Source: a virus
IMG/VR virus record: IMGVR_UViG_3300044699_000045
Span: 1 to 27,891 of that record
Direction: 5' to 3' (one strand)
DNA length: 27,891 bases
Below the pieces are notes generated by a model. That model saw only the letters and a list, made by a program, of their open reading frames with translations, searched no databases and was not told where the DNA came from. The position numbers and the translations under genes were made by a program. How positions within the stretch are numbered: position 1 is the stretch's first letter; each line of letters starts with the position of its first letter. Below, one piece after another: positions 12,918 to 21,800 of the stretch.

Positions 12918-13081
12918 CCAATGAACAGCGTGAACAATTTGAGCGTGACCTTGTTCGGCTGCATGATTTTGATGAAGAGACATTGATTGAGGCGTTCAAT
13001 ACAGTGAACTTCCGGCCTCTGCTTGTTGAAGCGATCGATGTTATTCGGCGCACCAAGGTATTTGCGAAGGTGAGGGTGTGA
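12914..13081 (+). CDS. Small acidic hypothetical protein
   Basis: 55 aa, ATGA overlap with terminase. It reads MTNEQREQFERDLVRLHDFD, then LIEAFNTVNFRPLLVEAIDV, ending in a basic tail (RRTKVFAKVRV). All-helical, no motif. It is joined by TGATG to the next gene and is a likely packaging or portal accessory by position. Somewhat AT-richer than terminase. Confidence 0.55.
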   Translation: MTNEQREQFERDLVRLHDFDEETLIEAFNTVNFRPLLVEAIDVIRRTKVFAKVRV

Positions 13082-13278
13082 TGGCAGAGCGTAAGACAGC
13101 GTTGACGTTCGAGGAAAAGATCACGGTAGCGTTCATGCACTACGTGCGCGACATCGATCAGCAGGATCTTGCGATGCTGTACGGCGTCAACGCGGGTCGT
13201 GTGAACGAAGCATGTCTTGCGGTGAAGCATGCGCTGCAGCTGCGCCCGGTCGCTGTCGAGAGGGATGCCAATGGCTGA
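13081..13278 (+). CDS. Small HTH-like protein between terminase and portal
   Basis: 65 aa from ATG 13081 (TGATG overlap). MAERKTALTFEEKITVAFMH, then DIDQQDLAMLYGVNAGRVNE forms a helix-turn-helix-like unit (QQDLAMLYGVNAGRVNEAC). This pattern is common in small genes next to portals of Rhizobiales and Burkholderia podophages. It might be a packaging or regulatory DNA binder. Function not established. Confidence 0.6.
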   Translation: MAERKTALTFEEKITVAFMHYVRDIDQQDLAMLYGVNAGRVNEACLAVKHALQLRPVAVERDANG

Positions 13279-15586
13279 CGCGACCGCACCGGCCGGCGAC
13301 GACATCCGCCACGACGACCTCGAGTACGACGTCAAGCTCGAGCCGAAGAAGGCGACCGCCTGGCTCAACCTGCTCGAGGAGTCAGAGGACGCCTTTGAGG
13401 ACTGGAACGACCACTGCGACAAGATCGACAAGCTCTACGCCAACCTGACGCGCCTTGCCTCCATGACGCGCGACAAGGAGTTCGCCATGTTCTGGGCGAA
13501 CATGGAAGTGGTGAAGCCAAGCATCTACGCCAAGGCGCCGGTTCCGGTCGTGGTGCCGAAGTTCAAGGACAGGCGCCCGGTCTACCAGGCCGCCAGCGAG
13601 GTCATGGAGCGCTGCGCGACGGTGGCGTTCGATCTGGCGCACATCAACGATCTGATGATGGCGATCCGTGACGATGTGGTTCTGATCGGCCGCGGCGTGG
13701 CCTGGTGTCGCTACGAGAGCGGCAAGGGCGATAGCCACTACGACTACGAGAAGGTCTGTATCGACTACAAGGACAGAAGGGACTTCCTACATAGCATCAG
13801 CCGTAATTGGGCCGAGGTAACATGGGTTGCGGCGGCGAGCTATATGACGCGCGCCGAGGCACGCGAGCGCTTTAGGAAGTACAGCGGTGATTGCTACCAG
13901 GACGCCGACTACACGGTGAACCGCGAGAACAAGGAGATCGGTGGCGCGGACAACCGCGAGCGCGCCAAGTTCTGGGAGATCTGGGACAAGGACAGCGAAC
14001 GCTGCGTCTGGGTTGCCAAGGGCTGTGAGGACATTCTCGACGAAGACGATCGGCACCTCGAGCTGCAGGACTGCTTCCCATGCCCAAAGCCGGCCTACGG
14101 CACGCTGCAGCGCGGCAGCCTGGTGCCGGTACCGGACGTCATGCAGTACCGCGACCAACTCGACGAGCTGAACACGCTCACCGGGCGCATCCACGCACTG
14201 AGCGATGCGCTCGAGGTCAAGGGGTTCTATCCGGCCGGCGGCGCTGAGATTGCCGACGCGGTGCAGACCGCAATATCGATCAAGACGCCGGGCCGGGTGC
14301 TGGTTCCGATCAGCAATTGGGCGGCGTTCGGCGGCAGCAAGGAAGTGATCATCTGGTTGCCGATCGACATGATCGCGACCACGATCACGGCGCTGGTGGC
14401 GATCCGCAAACAGGTGATCGAGGACATCTACCAGATCACCGGCTTGTCCGACATCATGCGCGGGGCGTCTGACGCGCGCGAGACGCTCGGCGCGCAGCAG
14501 CTCAAGAGCCAGTTCGGTTCGAGCCGTATTCGCGACAAGCAGTATGAGTTGATCCGCATCGCGCGCGACCTGGTGCGCATCACGGCCGAGATCATCACCG
14601 AGAAGTTCGACCCGGTGACGATCATCGAGATGAGCCAGACGCAGTTGCCTACCTCCAAGATGGTGCAGCAGCAGGTCGCCCAACTGATGCAGCAAGTTGG
14701 TCAGCAGCAGCAGGCGTTGCAGCTGATGCAGCAGCAGATCCAGCAGAACCCGCAGGCGCAGCAGAAGGTCGCCAGCGATCCTGACATTCAGTCGAAGATG
14801 CAGCAGTTGATGCAGGTGGTGCAGTCGGGCCAGGACGCGATACGCAAGATCCAGGAGAAGCCGACGATCGAGCAGGTGCTTTATCTGTTCAAGGACAGCC
14901 GCGCCAAGGCGTTCGTGCTCGACGTCGAGACAGACAGCACGGTCATGATTGACGAGAACGCCGAGAAGCAGCGGCGCGGCGAGTTCGTCGGCATGCTGGC
15001 GCAATTGCTGCCCCAGCTCGCGCAGATGATCGCCACCGAACCGCAGACTGCGCCGTTCTGCGGCGAGGTGCTCAAGTTCAGCGTCGCGCCGTACCGTTCC
15101 GGGCGCAGCATGGATGGCGCGATCGACGAGCTGGTGGAGTTGATGAAGCAGAAGGGCGAGCAGCCGCGCGGCGACGATCCGACGACGCTGCAGGCGAAGA
15201 CGGCGAAAGAGATCGAGCAGATGAAGATCGCGCACCTGAAGGAAAAGGATCAGCTCGACGTGCAGGTGAAGCAGGCCGAGATGCAGATGCGCGACCGCCA
15301 CGAGGCGATGAAGATCCAGTCAAACGAGAAGATCAAGATGGCCGACATCATGGCGAAGAACCGCGATGACCAGGCCAAGACGCAGCGCGAGAACGCCAAG
15401 GCGATGATCGACCGTGAGCAGCACCAGATGAGCCTGGTGGAGACAGACGCCAAGATGCGTGCGGATGCGCAGAAGGCGCAGCTGGGCATGCAGGCGCAGC
15501 AGGCGAAGATGGCTGACGCCGCGGCGCGGGCGGACGAGCGGCGTGCGATGCAGCAGTTCAAGCCGATCCAGGGGGTGCCGCGATGA
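13271..15586 (+). CDS. P22-like portal protein
   Basis: 771 aa from ATG 13271, with GAGAGGG upstream (in-frame ATG 13265 is also possible). Portal core features: LYANLTRLASMTRDKEFAMF, an early helical region with FWANMEVVKPSIYAKAP, DVVLIGRGVAWCRYE, and DIYQITGLSDIMRGASD followed by the GAQQLKSQFGSSRI helix, which are shared by P22 gp1-type portals. From about residue 455 there is a Gln-rich helix (KMVQQQVAQLMQQVGQQQQA), then a long charged barrel-like coiled coil to the end (about 645-765). It forms the dodecameric DNA gate at the capsid vertex. The long C-terminus resembles the P22 barrel. Confidence 0.9.
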   Translation: MADATAPAGDDIRHDDLEYDVKLEPKKATAWLNLLEESEDAFEDWNDHCDKIDKLYANLTRLASMTRDKEFAMFWANMEVVKPSIYAKAPVPVVVPKFKDRRPVYQAASEVMERCATVAFDLAHINDLMMAIRDDVVLIGRGVAWCRYESGKGDSHYDYEKVCIDYKDRRDFLHSISRNWAEVTWVAAASYMTRAEARERFRKYSGDCYQDADYTVNRENKEIGGADNRERAKFWEIWDKDSERCVWVAKGCEDILDEDDRHLELQDCFPCPKPAYGTLQRGSLVPVPDVMQYRDQLDELNTLTGRIHALSDALEVKGFYPAGGAEIADAVQTAISIKTPGRVLVPISNWAAFGGSKEVIIWLPIDMIATTITALVAIRKQVIEDIYQITGLSDIMRGASDARETLGAQQLKSQFGSSRIRDKQYELIRIARDLVRITAEIITEKFDPVTIIEMSQTQLPTSKMVQQQVAQLMQQVGQQQQALQLMQQQIQQNPQAQQKVASDPDIQSKMQQLMQVVQSGQDAIRKIQEKPTIEQVLYLFKDSRAKAFVLDVETDSTVMIDENAEKQRRGEFVGMLAQLLPQLAQMIATEPQTAPFCGEVLKFSVAPYRSGRSMDGAIDELVELMKQKGEQPRGDDPTTLQAKTAKEIEQMKIAHLKEKDQLDVQVKQAEMQMRDRHEAMKIQSNEKIKMADIMAKNRDDQAKTQRENAKAMIDREQHQMSLVETDAKMRADAQKAQLGMQAQQAKMADAAARADERRAMQQFKPIQGVPR

Positions 15587-16005
15587 ACAATCGCGATCGG
15601 GTGACCGAGGCCCTGTTGGCGAACAGCCAGACGCCTGCCGGGCAGATGTCGCCCTACGCGAAGCCGGGTGCGAGCGGCTTCAACACGCAACTCGACCCGC
15701 TCAACGAGATGGCTTTTCGTCAGTGGATTGAGCAAAACAAAGTCCCGTTCAACCCCAATGCGGCGCAAAGTGACTATGATATGCGCGGTTTTTATCGGGG
15801 GTTGCAACAACAGCATCCGCGCGCGACCAGTGCGGTTAACCCGAACGATCAACAGATGCATTACCCTGACTTCTGGAAAACGCCTTTGCACCAGACGTTT
15901 TCCCAGGACAGTCAATGGGCTGGACCGGTGGCGCCGCGTTGGAATGAAAGCGATCAGCTTATCGCGCCGGGTGGTCGTATTTTGTTTGACGAGAAAACAC
16001 AGTGA
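15583..16005 (+). CDS. Conserved-looking phage protein after portal, 140 aa
   Basis: ATGA overlap with portal. It reads MNNRDRVTEALLANSQTPAG, then SDYDMRGFYRGLQQQHPRAT, QQMHYPDFWKTPLHQTFSQD, and SDQLIAPGGRILFDEKTQ. The block DYDMRGFY...HYPD.WKTP.H.TFS...W...D.L....G.I.FDE recurs in many podophages of Rhizobiales and Burkholderia, where it is listed as hypothetical. Probably a virion or assembly protein. No enzymatic residues evident. Confidence 0.65.
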   Translation: MNNRDRVTEALLANSQTPAGQMSPYAKPGASGFNTQLDPLNEMAFRQWIEQNKVPFNPNAAQSDYDMRGFYRGLQQQHPRATSAVNPNDQQMHYPDFWKTPLHQTFSQDSQWAGPVAPRWNESDQLIAPGGRILFDEKTQ

Positions 16006-16103
16006 TGGCGTACCGCATCGACCACACCGTCATTTATGCGTTGCTCGCGCTGGCTGTGGTGTGTGCGGTGATCCTGTTCGTGTTCAATCAGGGGGCGCAC
16101 TGA
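16005..16103 (+). CDS. 32-aa single-pass membrane peptide
   Basis: TGATG start and TGATG end, tightly wedged between two structural-region genes. It reads MAYRIDHTVIYALLALAVVC, then AVILFVFNQGAH: a short positive head, one transmembrane helix (about 9-27) and a tiny tail. It could be a class III holin-like or accessory membrane peptide, but no endolysin is nearby, so lysis is only a guess. Confidence 0.6.
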   Translation: MAYRIDHTVIYALLALAVVCAVILFVFNQGAH

Positions 16104-16444
16104 TGGCAAATTGGTTCACTGACAAGATGTACGACCTGGCGGCTTCGCCGCGCGGCGGTGAGAGAGCGTGGAACGAGCTTGCCGCGCAGGATGCAATGTC
16201 GCCGGCGACGCGCGCGAGTTACTACGCCGGGTCGGAGATGCCGAAAGACCTGCGTGCGCAAGGGTGGGCCGGTATGGGTAGTACCATGGCGATGCCTGAT
16301 CCGCGCATGCAGGGCTGGCAGCCTAAGCCAAATACGTTCGACGAGCGGTTCGCGCCGATAGGCCAGCTCGCCGCGCAAGATAGCCTGCCCGACAGCCCGT
16401 TCGAACGCGCGGCGTTACGTACAGTACGGCCCTACAGAAGGTGA
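16103..16444 (+). CDS. Hypothetical 113-aa protein, structural region
   Basis: TGATG overlap with the membrane peptide. It begins MANWFTDKMYDLAASPRGGE, then AAQDAMSPATRASYYAGSEM, a repeat-like MQGWQPKPNTFDERFAPIGQ, ending in a basic tail (RAALRTVRPYRR). Ala/Met/Pro-rich and likely extended. No domain recognised. Last gene before the HNH insertion. Confidence 0.55.
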   Translation: MANWFTDKMYDLAASPRGGERAWNELAAQDAMSPATRASYYAGSEMPKDLRAQGWAGMGSTMAMPDPRMQGWQPKPNTFDERFAPIGQLAAQDSLPDSPFERAALRTVRPYRR

Positions 16445-16454
16445 TAGACTAAGC

Positions 16455-16517
16455 GAGGCGCTGCTCCCGGTGCACGGGAACAACGCCTCTAAACACCAAA
16501 GCACATAGGAGGTGCTT
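16455..16517 (+). promoter_or_regulatory. Structured leader before the first HNH gene
   Basis: Hairpin A: GAGGCG (16455-16460) pairs with CGCCTC (16484-16489). A 4x4 internal loop separates this from TCCCG (16465-16469) pairing with CGGGA (16475-16479) over a 5-nt loop. Hairpin B: AAGCAC (16499-16504) pairs with GTGCTT (16512-16517), placing the ribosome site in its 7-nt loop, 3 nt before the ATG at 16520. A translational control leader, or a trace of the mobile element's own boundary, is plausible. Pairings are seen; function is inferred. Confidence 0.5.
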
Positions 16518-16519
16518 CG

Positions 16520-17077
16520 ATGCCTAAGCTAGAGCTTATCAGAGAACTGCCGTCCGTTGACTACCTGCAGGAGTGCTTCGTGTACGATCCGGATACCGGA
16601 GTGTTGATGTGGAAGGAGCGACCACGGAAGCACTTTGCGACGACAAATATATGGGCCGTATCTAATGCAAAACATGCCGGAAAGATTGCTGGTAATATCA
16701 GTAACAAGGGCTATCGCAACATCACCATTGGCCTTCGTGAATATAAGGTGCATCGCGTCATCTGGAAACTAATGACCAATGAAGAGCCACCGCCAATGTT
16801 AGATCATATCAACGGTATTCGTGCTGATAACCGCTGGTGCAATCTTCGTGTTGCGGATTGGTGGGAACAGGCACACAATCGGAAGATGCCTGTAAACAAT
16901 ACGTCTGGGCGTCGCGGTGTTTATCAAAAAGGTGCAAGATGGGGAGCAAGAATTGGAATTGATGGTGCCATGCGTTCCCTTGGAGGTTTTGCCACCGCTG
17001 AAGAAGCTTCCCGTGCCTATGAAAATGCCGCTCGTGAACTACACGGAAAATTCTACCGACAACCTCAAGAGCGATAA
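16520..17077 (+). CDS. HNH homing endonuclease with AP2 DNA-binding domain
   Basis: 185 aa. The N-terminal HNH-3-like domain includes GYRNITIGLREYKVHRVIWK (His78), DHINGIRADNRWCNLR (about 95-110) and a following Asn. The C-terminal AP2 domain (about 131-178) reads GVYQKGARWGARIGI, then SLGGFATAEEASRAYENAA. This is the usual layout of free-standing phage HNH-AP2 homing nucleases. It is clearly AT-richer than the neighbouring genes, with its own strong AGGAGG, so recently acquired. Family knowledge: it nicks or cuts a genome lacking it, spreading by gene conversion. Confidence 0.9.
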   Translation: MPKLELIRELPSVDYLQECFVYDPDTGVLMWKERPRKHFATTNIWAVSNAKHAGKIAGNISNKGYRNITIGLREYKVHRVIWKLMTNEEPPPMLDHINGIRADNRWCNLRVADWWEQAHNRKMPVNNTSGRRGVYQKGARWGARIGIDGAMRSLGGFATAEEASRAYENAARELHGKFYRQPQER

Positions 17078-17089
17078 AAGGAGATTATT

Positions 17090-17815
17090 ATGGCTCAGAG
17101 CGCGCTCACAACCACTCCGCCCAATCCTACGCCTCCTACAAATATGAGTTGTACGGGTGCCACTCCACCGAACCCGCCCAATCTGACCAAGCTAACCTAT
17201 GCTGATTATGCGGATAATACTATCTTTAACACTTCGCCCCCGCCTTATTTTGATGACGGAACCGCTGGTGCATTGCATCTATTTGCCACTAATACGGCAG
17301 CGCTGGCATCAGGTTCTGGTGCTACAGCAGGTGGTACTGAAGGGTCATATCCCGGCGCAGCTTCGGGAACAGTACCGGCTAGTACAAGTGTAGCAGCCGA
17401 AGGCGCCGGCACCGAGGTGAGCGTGCTCGCACCGGGGAACATCGTCTACACCTACCCGGGCGCGATCACGATGAACACGTCGCAGTCGGTTTCCGATCTT
17501 GGCAGCTACACCAACGCGCCGAACCAGCAGCATGCCTCGAGCCTGTCGCCGGCAACCAACCCGACGCTCACCAGCATCACCCCGGGGTCGACGGTGTCAG
17601 GCGTCGGGCAGACGACACTCGGCGCGACCGGCACCAACTTCACTCGGCAATCGGTGATCTACGTCAATGGCGTGGCGCAGACCACGACGTTCAACAGCGC
17701 GACCTCGCTGACGGCACCATCCGTCACCAAGAAGACTTCGGCCGGCCCTTGGTCGGTGATCGTCATAACCGGCGGCGCCGTGCAGACCGCTGCGCAGACC
17801 TGGACCTTCACATAA
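17090..17815 (+). CDS. Virion protein with C-terminal IPT/TIG-like domain
   Basis: 241 aa, ATG with AGGAG. The N-terminus is Pro/Thr-rich (TTTPPNPTPPTNMSC). An extended Ala/Gly/Thr-rich stretch follows (about 60-120). From about 160 an immunoglobulin-like IPT/TIG fold reads TLTSITPGSTVSGVGQTTLG, NFTRQSVIYVNGVAQTTTFN, WSVIVITGGAVQTAAQTWTF. Such domains decorate capsids or tails of podophages. Base composition changes at about 17395: the upstream part is AT-rich like the HNH gene, the rest GC-rich. Likely a decoration or tail-associated protein. Confidence 0.65.
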   Translation: MAQSALTTTPPNPTPPTNMSCTGATPPNPPNLTKLTYADYADNTIFNTSPPPYFDDGTAGALHLFATNTAALASGSGATAGGTEGSYPGAASGTVPASTSVAAEGAGTEVSVLAPGNIVYTYPGAITMNTSQSVSDLGSYTNAPNQQHASSLSPATNPTLTSITPGSTVSGVGQTTLGATGTNFTRQSVIYVNGVAQTTTFNSATSLTAPSVTKKTSAGPWSVIVITGGAVQTAAQTWTFT

Positions 17816-17825
17816 GGAAACGACC

Positions 17826-18833
17826 ATGGCCACGACACCACGCACCCCGGACGACGGCCGCAACGAGCGGCAACGCCAGCAGCAGGAGCAGAGCGCCCGC
17901 GCAGAGCGAGAGCCTGACGACGGCCGCAACGAGCGGCAACGCCAGCGCGCCGCCGGCGAGGAACCCGAAGAAGGTCGCACCAGGCGGCAACAGATCGCAA
18001 AGGAGCAGCAAGATCCTGAGTTCCTTAAGCGTATGGAAGAAGAGCGCAAGCGCCCCGACTTCCTCGAGCGCACGCGGCCGGACGACCCGAGCGATCACTT
18101 TGGCCAGTTGACCCGCGACAACGTCAATCCGGACATTCCGAGCGTGGCACGGGAGGAGACCGGACCGCCACAGCAACGCATCCCGAACCCGGGCGGTATC
18201 GTCGATCCCAACACGCTGGGAATGGATCAGAGCCAGCAGGGCACGCCGCCGCCTGCACCGGCGAACCAGCCCGAGCAATGGCCGAGCCTTGGCCTTGACC
18301 ACACCAAGGACGCCAACGATCAGGTGCAAGAGGCGGAGAACCGTCAGCGCCAACTGCGCCAGAGCGGGGCAGCGCCAGGACAGCAGCACACTGATGAGCA
18401 GGATCTGGCGATGCGCAACCACCTGCCGTCGATCAACGAACCTCCTGGCTCGAATATCACCACCGGCGACGCGGGGCCGGTCGAGCTGCCGCCGCTGGTA
18501 CTCAGCGACATCGATCCCGACACCATGGTAGTCGGCAGCGGCACGTTCCCGCTGACCGTGACCGGATCGGGCTTTACCCCGGAAAGCGTAGTGGTGTTCG
18601 AAGACGCCGAGGTGCCGACCGAGTTCATCAGCCCGACCGAACTCAAGGCTGACTGTCCGGTGGCGGATGCGGCGGGCGTGGTCGACGTCGAGGTGCATCG
18701 CGGTGAGGACATGAGCGACGTATTGTCGTTCGAGTTCACCGCGGTGATGCGCGAGGGGCGCGAAAAGCGGACTCCCGAGCGCAAGCCGAAGAAGGAAACG
18801 CCACGCCACAAGCGCGCGAACAAACGCAAATAG
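17826..18833 (+). CDS. Low-complexity protein with IPT/TIG-like domain
   Basis: 335 aa, starting 10 nt after the previous stop with AAGGAAACGACC before the ATG. The N-terminal third is a charged, Arg/Gln/Glu-rich, repetitive disordered region containing DDGRNERQRQ twice and a degenerate EEGRTRRQQ. The middle is Pro-rich. A C-terminal domain (about 225-310) reads LVLSDIDPDTMVVGSGTFPL, TVTGSGFTPESVVVFEDAEV, a bacterial Ig/IPT-type strand pattern related to the previous gene, then a Lys/Arg tail. Probably a paired virion protein with the gene upstream: the charged arm could contact capsid, the Ig-like head being displayed. Confidence 0.6.
   Translation: MATTPRTPDDGRNERQRQQQEQSARAEREPDDGRNERQRQRAAGEEPEEGRTRRQQIAKEQQDPEFLKRMEEERKRPDFLERTRPDDPSDHFGQLTRDNVNPDIPSVAREETGPPQQRIPNPGGIVDPNTLGMDQSQQGTPPPAPANQPEQWPSLGLDHTKDANDQVQEAENRQRQLRQSGAAPGQQHTDEQDLAMRNHLPSINEPPGSNITTGDAGPVELPPLVLSDIDPDTMVVGSGTFPLTVTGSGFTPESVVVFEDAEVPTEFISPTELKADCPVADAAGVVDVEVHRGEDMSDVLSFEFTAVMREGREKRTPERKPKKETPRHKRANKRK
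17850..17946 (+). repeat. 31-bp direct repeat in coding sequence
   Basis: Positions 17850-17880 and 17916-17946 are identical, 66 bp (22 codons) apart, encoding DDGRNERQRQ in both copies. A diverged third unit follows near 17970-18000. In-frame units of this kind can expand or contract by slippage. Confidence 0.8.
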
Positions 18834-18842
18834 GAGCGCGTC

Positions 18843-21800
18843 ATGGGCATACCGGTAGTCATCAAGCCGTCGGGTGGCTTGCCGGTCACAGTTGCGACCA
18901 ACGGCTTCGGCCTGCCGATGACCGTGGCCACCAACGGCTTCGGGCTTGCGGTCACGCAGGCCCCAGCCGGCGGCGGCGGACTTGCCGTCACCGGCATTAC
19001 CTTCGGGCCGACCATTGCGCTTTCGGCGGCGTCCGTGCTCGAGACGGCTGCCGTCAACACTGTGGTCGGCACGCTGTCGGTGACGGCCGGCACGACCGGC
19101 TCGCCGGTGTTTGCGCTGGTCGACAGCGCGGGCGGCAAGTTCAACATCTCCGGTACGTCGCTGCGCACCAATGCGCTACTCGACTACGAGACGGCGACGT
19201 TCCACAGCATCACGGTAAGCGTGACTGGCGTTACGCCGACAGTGGCGAACGCGACGTTTGCGATCCTGGTACTGGACGTGGCCGAGCCGGTCATTCAACT
19301 GACCGGCACGACGGTGAACGAGAACGCCACGGCGGGCACCAACATTGGCACGCTGTCGATCGCCAACAGCTTCACCGGCTCACCGACCTACACGCTGGTG
19401 GACAGTTCGAGCGGCAAGGTCGCGATCAGCGGCGCCAATCTGAATGTGCTGGGCGCCATAGACTATGAGACGACGCCGACGTTCAACATCACGGTGAGTG
19501 TGTCGGGTATTACGCCGGCGGCGGCGAACAAGGTGTTTACCGTGGTGGTGCTGGATGTCGCGGAAGCGGCTTATACAGGCCCCGGCGACATCAAGGCTGG
19601 CGCGTTGGGGTGGTGGGGATTGCGCGCTTATAGCGCCGCGCAGTGTACCGGGTCTGTGGCGGCCATTCAGGTGGTCAAGGCGTCCGACGGATCGTCGCCG
19701 CTGGACATCAACATTCTGGCCAATGGAAAGCTCGATGTCGCTACCATTAGCGCGTTAGGTTATGCAGTTAAGGTTAACAAGATTTACGACCAATCAGGTA
19801 ACGGGCGTCATCTTCAAGCGATGAATGCCGCGTACGTCGCGACGACGGCGGTTGCTCCAGACCTCAATCTGACCGGAATTGGCGGGACGCTCCCCTGTAT
19901 GACGTGGAGCGGGAGCACCCAGAGGTTGGTGAATGTTGCAGGGTTTGGCGCTGTAGCTCAGCCTTATACGGTTTCGCTTATTTTCAACAGGACGGCCTCT
20001 ACTGTGTTCGAAGCCATGTTCGCTCCTGACGGTGTTACTTTCGGGGTATTCGGCAACAACGCGGTCAATGGTGCATTGATGTACGCTGGCGCTCAGCTCA
20101 TAGCCGTCGCCGCAGATGGCGTGGATCACTCGGGTCAGTTTGTCTTTAACGGTGCGAGCAGCAACCTCTACATTGACGGAACGGCGACCGGCGGAAACCC
20201 TACAGCCGCCGGATGGCAGGCCGGCGCCATAACTCACGGCAATTGCGGCCCCCAGGGCTCAATCGCCGGCAAGACCGCTGAAGTAGGGTTCTGGGGGTCC
20301 GCGTTCAGTGCTGGTGACGCCGCCGCAATGACGACGAACCAAACCAACTATCTTTCTGGTGTCGGTGGAGGCGGCACCGGGGTCACAAAAAACATCGTCA
20401 CGGACTACGGTGCTGTTGGTGATGCTCAGTGGGCGCGGACGACGCTGAGCATCAGCACCAATGTACTCACGTCCGCAACTCCGATCTGGTCATCGGGCGA
20501 TGTCGGCAAGTCGATTGTGGTCGGCCGGTGCGGCGGAACTGCTGGTGAGGCTGGTGGTGGCACGCCGCTCCGGACGACGATCACGGGATGGACCAGCAGC
20601 ACGCAAATCACATTGGGCGCCAACTGCGTCATGGCGCTTTCATCCGAGCCGAATGTGATCGTGGCGTGGGGTACCAACAACGGCAAGCAGATGCCCCCGA
20701 ACGGGGTAGATGCTACGAATGGACCGTTCGAGACGTTCCGATTGGCGTATCAGGGTCAGGCGGTTACGCTAACGATCCCGGCAGGGAACTATCTGATCTC
20801 CAGCGGGCAGTTTGGCTTTCTGTTCAATGGCATTCGCAACATCACCGTAAACGCAACCGGCGCCACGATATGCGGCGGTACGTTTGCCTTGGGAGCAAAC
20901 AATCAAAGTCAATGGTATGGACACAGTGGTTTCACCGCGTCGGTATCGGCTGGGGCTACATCCGCTACACTGCTTACACCTGCCCAAGTATCGCGGTTTG
21001 CGGTTGGTCGTTATGCGTTAATGACTGGATTTGGCCTGCAATACGGCGGCTATCCGTCCAATCATCAGCTGTTTGAATACGTCTATGTTACAGCGATAGA
21101 TAGCGATAGCGGAAGTCCAACTTACGGCAAGATCACGTTTCAAGCGCCTCTGACTAACGCGTATCTGTCAACGTGGCCGTTATTTCTTAACGAAACGGGC
21201 ACAACACCTCCACCTGAGAATGGTCAGTATACATCGGGAGGACCCGCAACGCTTTACGCTCTGACTACTGACTTCAATCACACGGCAGTCATCAACAACC
21301 TGACCTTTGCTCATCATGCGCAGATGGGAACCGCCGGGCTTAACCTGACGCTGAACGGTTGTGTGTTCGAGAGCATCTATGGCCCGCATGCTACGGCGTG
21401 CAAAGCTGTCGTGTTCAACAACTGTCTTGGCATCCAGTGCTCGATGGAGGTCGATAAGCTCATCACATCGTTCACCATGAACGGTTGCGACTGGGGCGGG
21501 TTGACGTTCCAGAGCGCCAGCGTGGCCGAGTTTATCGCCGATGACACCGACATCAGATATTCGGTAGTCGGATCACCTCTCAAAGCCACTTTTCGTAATG
21601 GCAGCACTATCGGCATGGTGTCCGGCATTGGTGCGTTTACGCCGGGATGCGACTACGGTTATGCCAATGAACTGATTGTCACCAGCAGCCAGATAAAGAA
21701 TTTTGGCGCGGTTACGACCCATCAGAGCGGCTACGTGATCCCCGGCAAGGACGGCTCCAACAACGGCATGAATGTCGACTACACCATGGCGGTGGCGTTA

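Noticed and set aside
13787-15301. 504-codon open frame on the minus strand
   Set aside because: It lies wholly inside the portal gene, is Leu/His/Arg-rich low-complexity, and mirrors the high-GC codon pattern of the sense strand. No ribosome site or motif.
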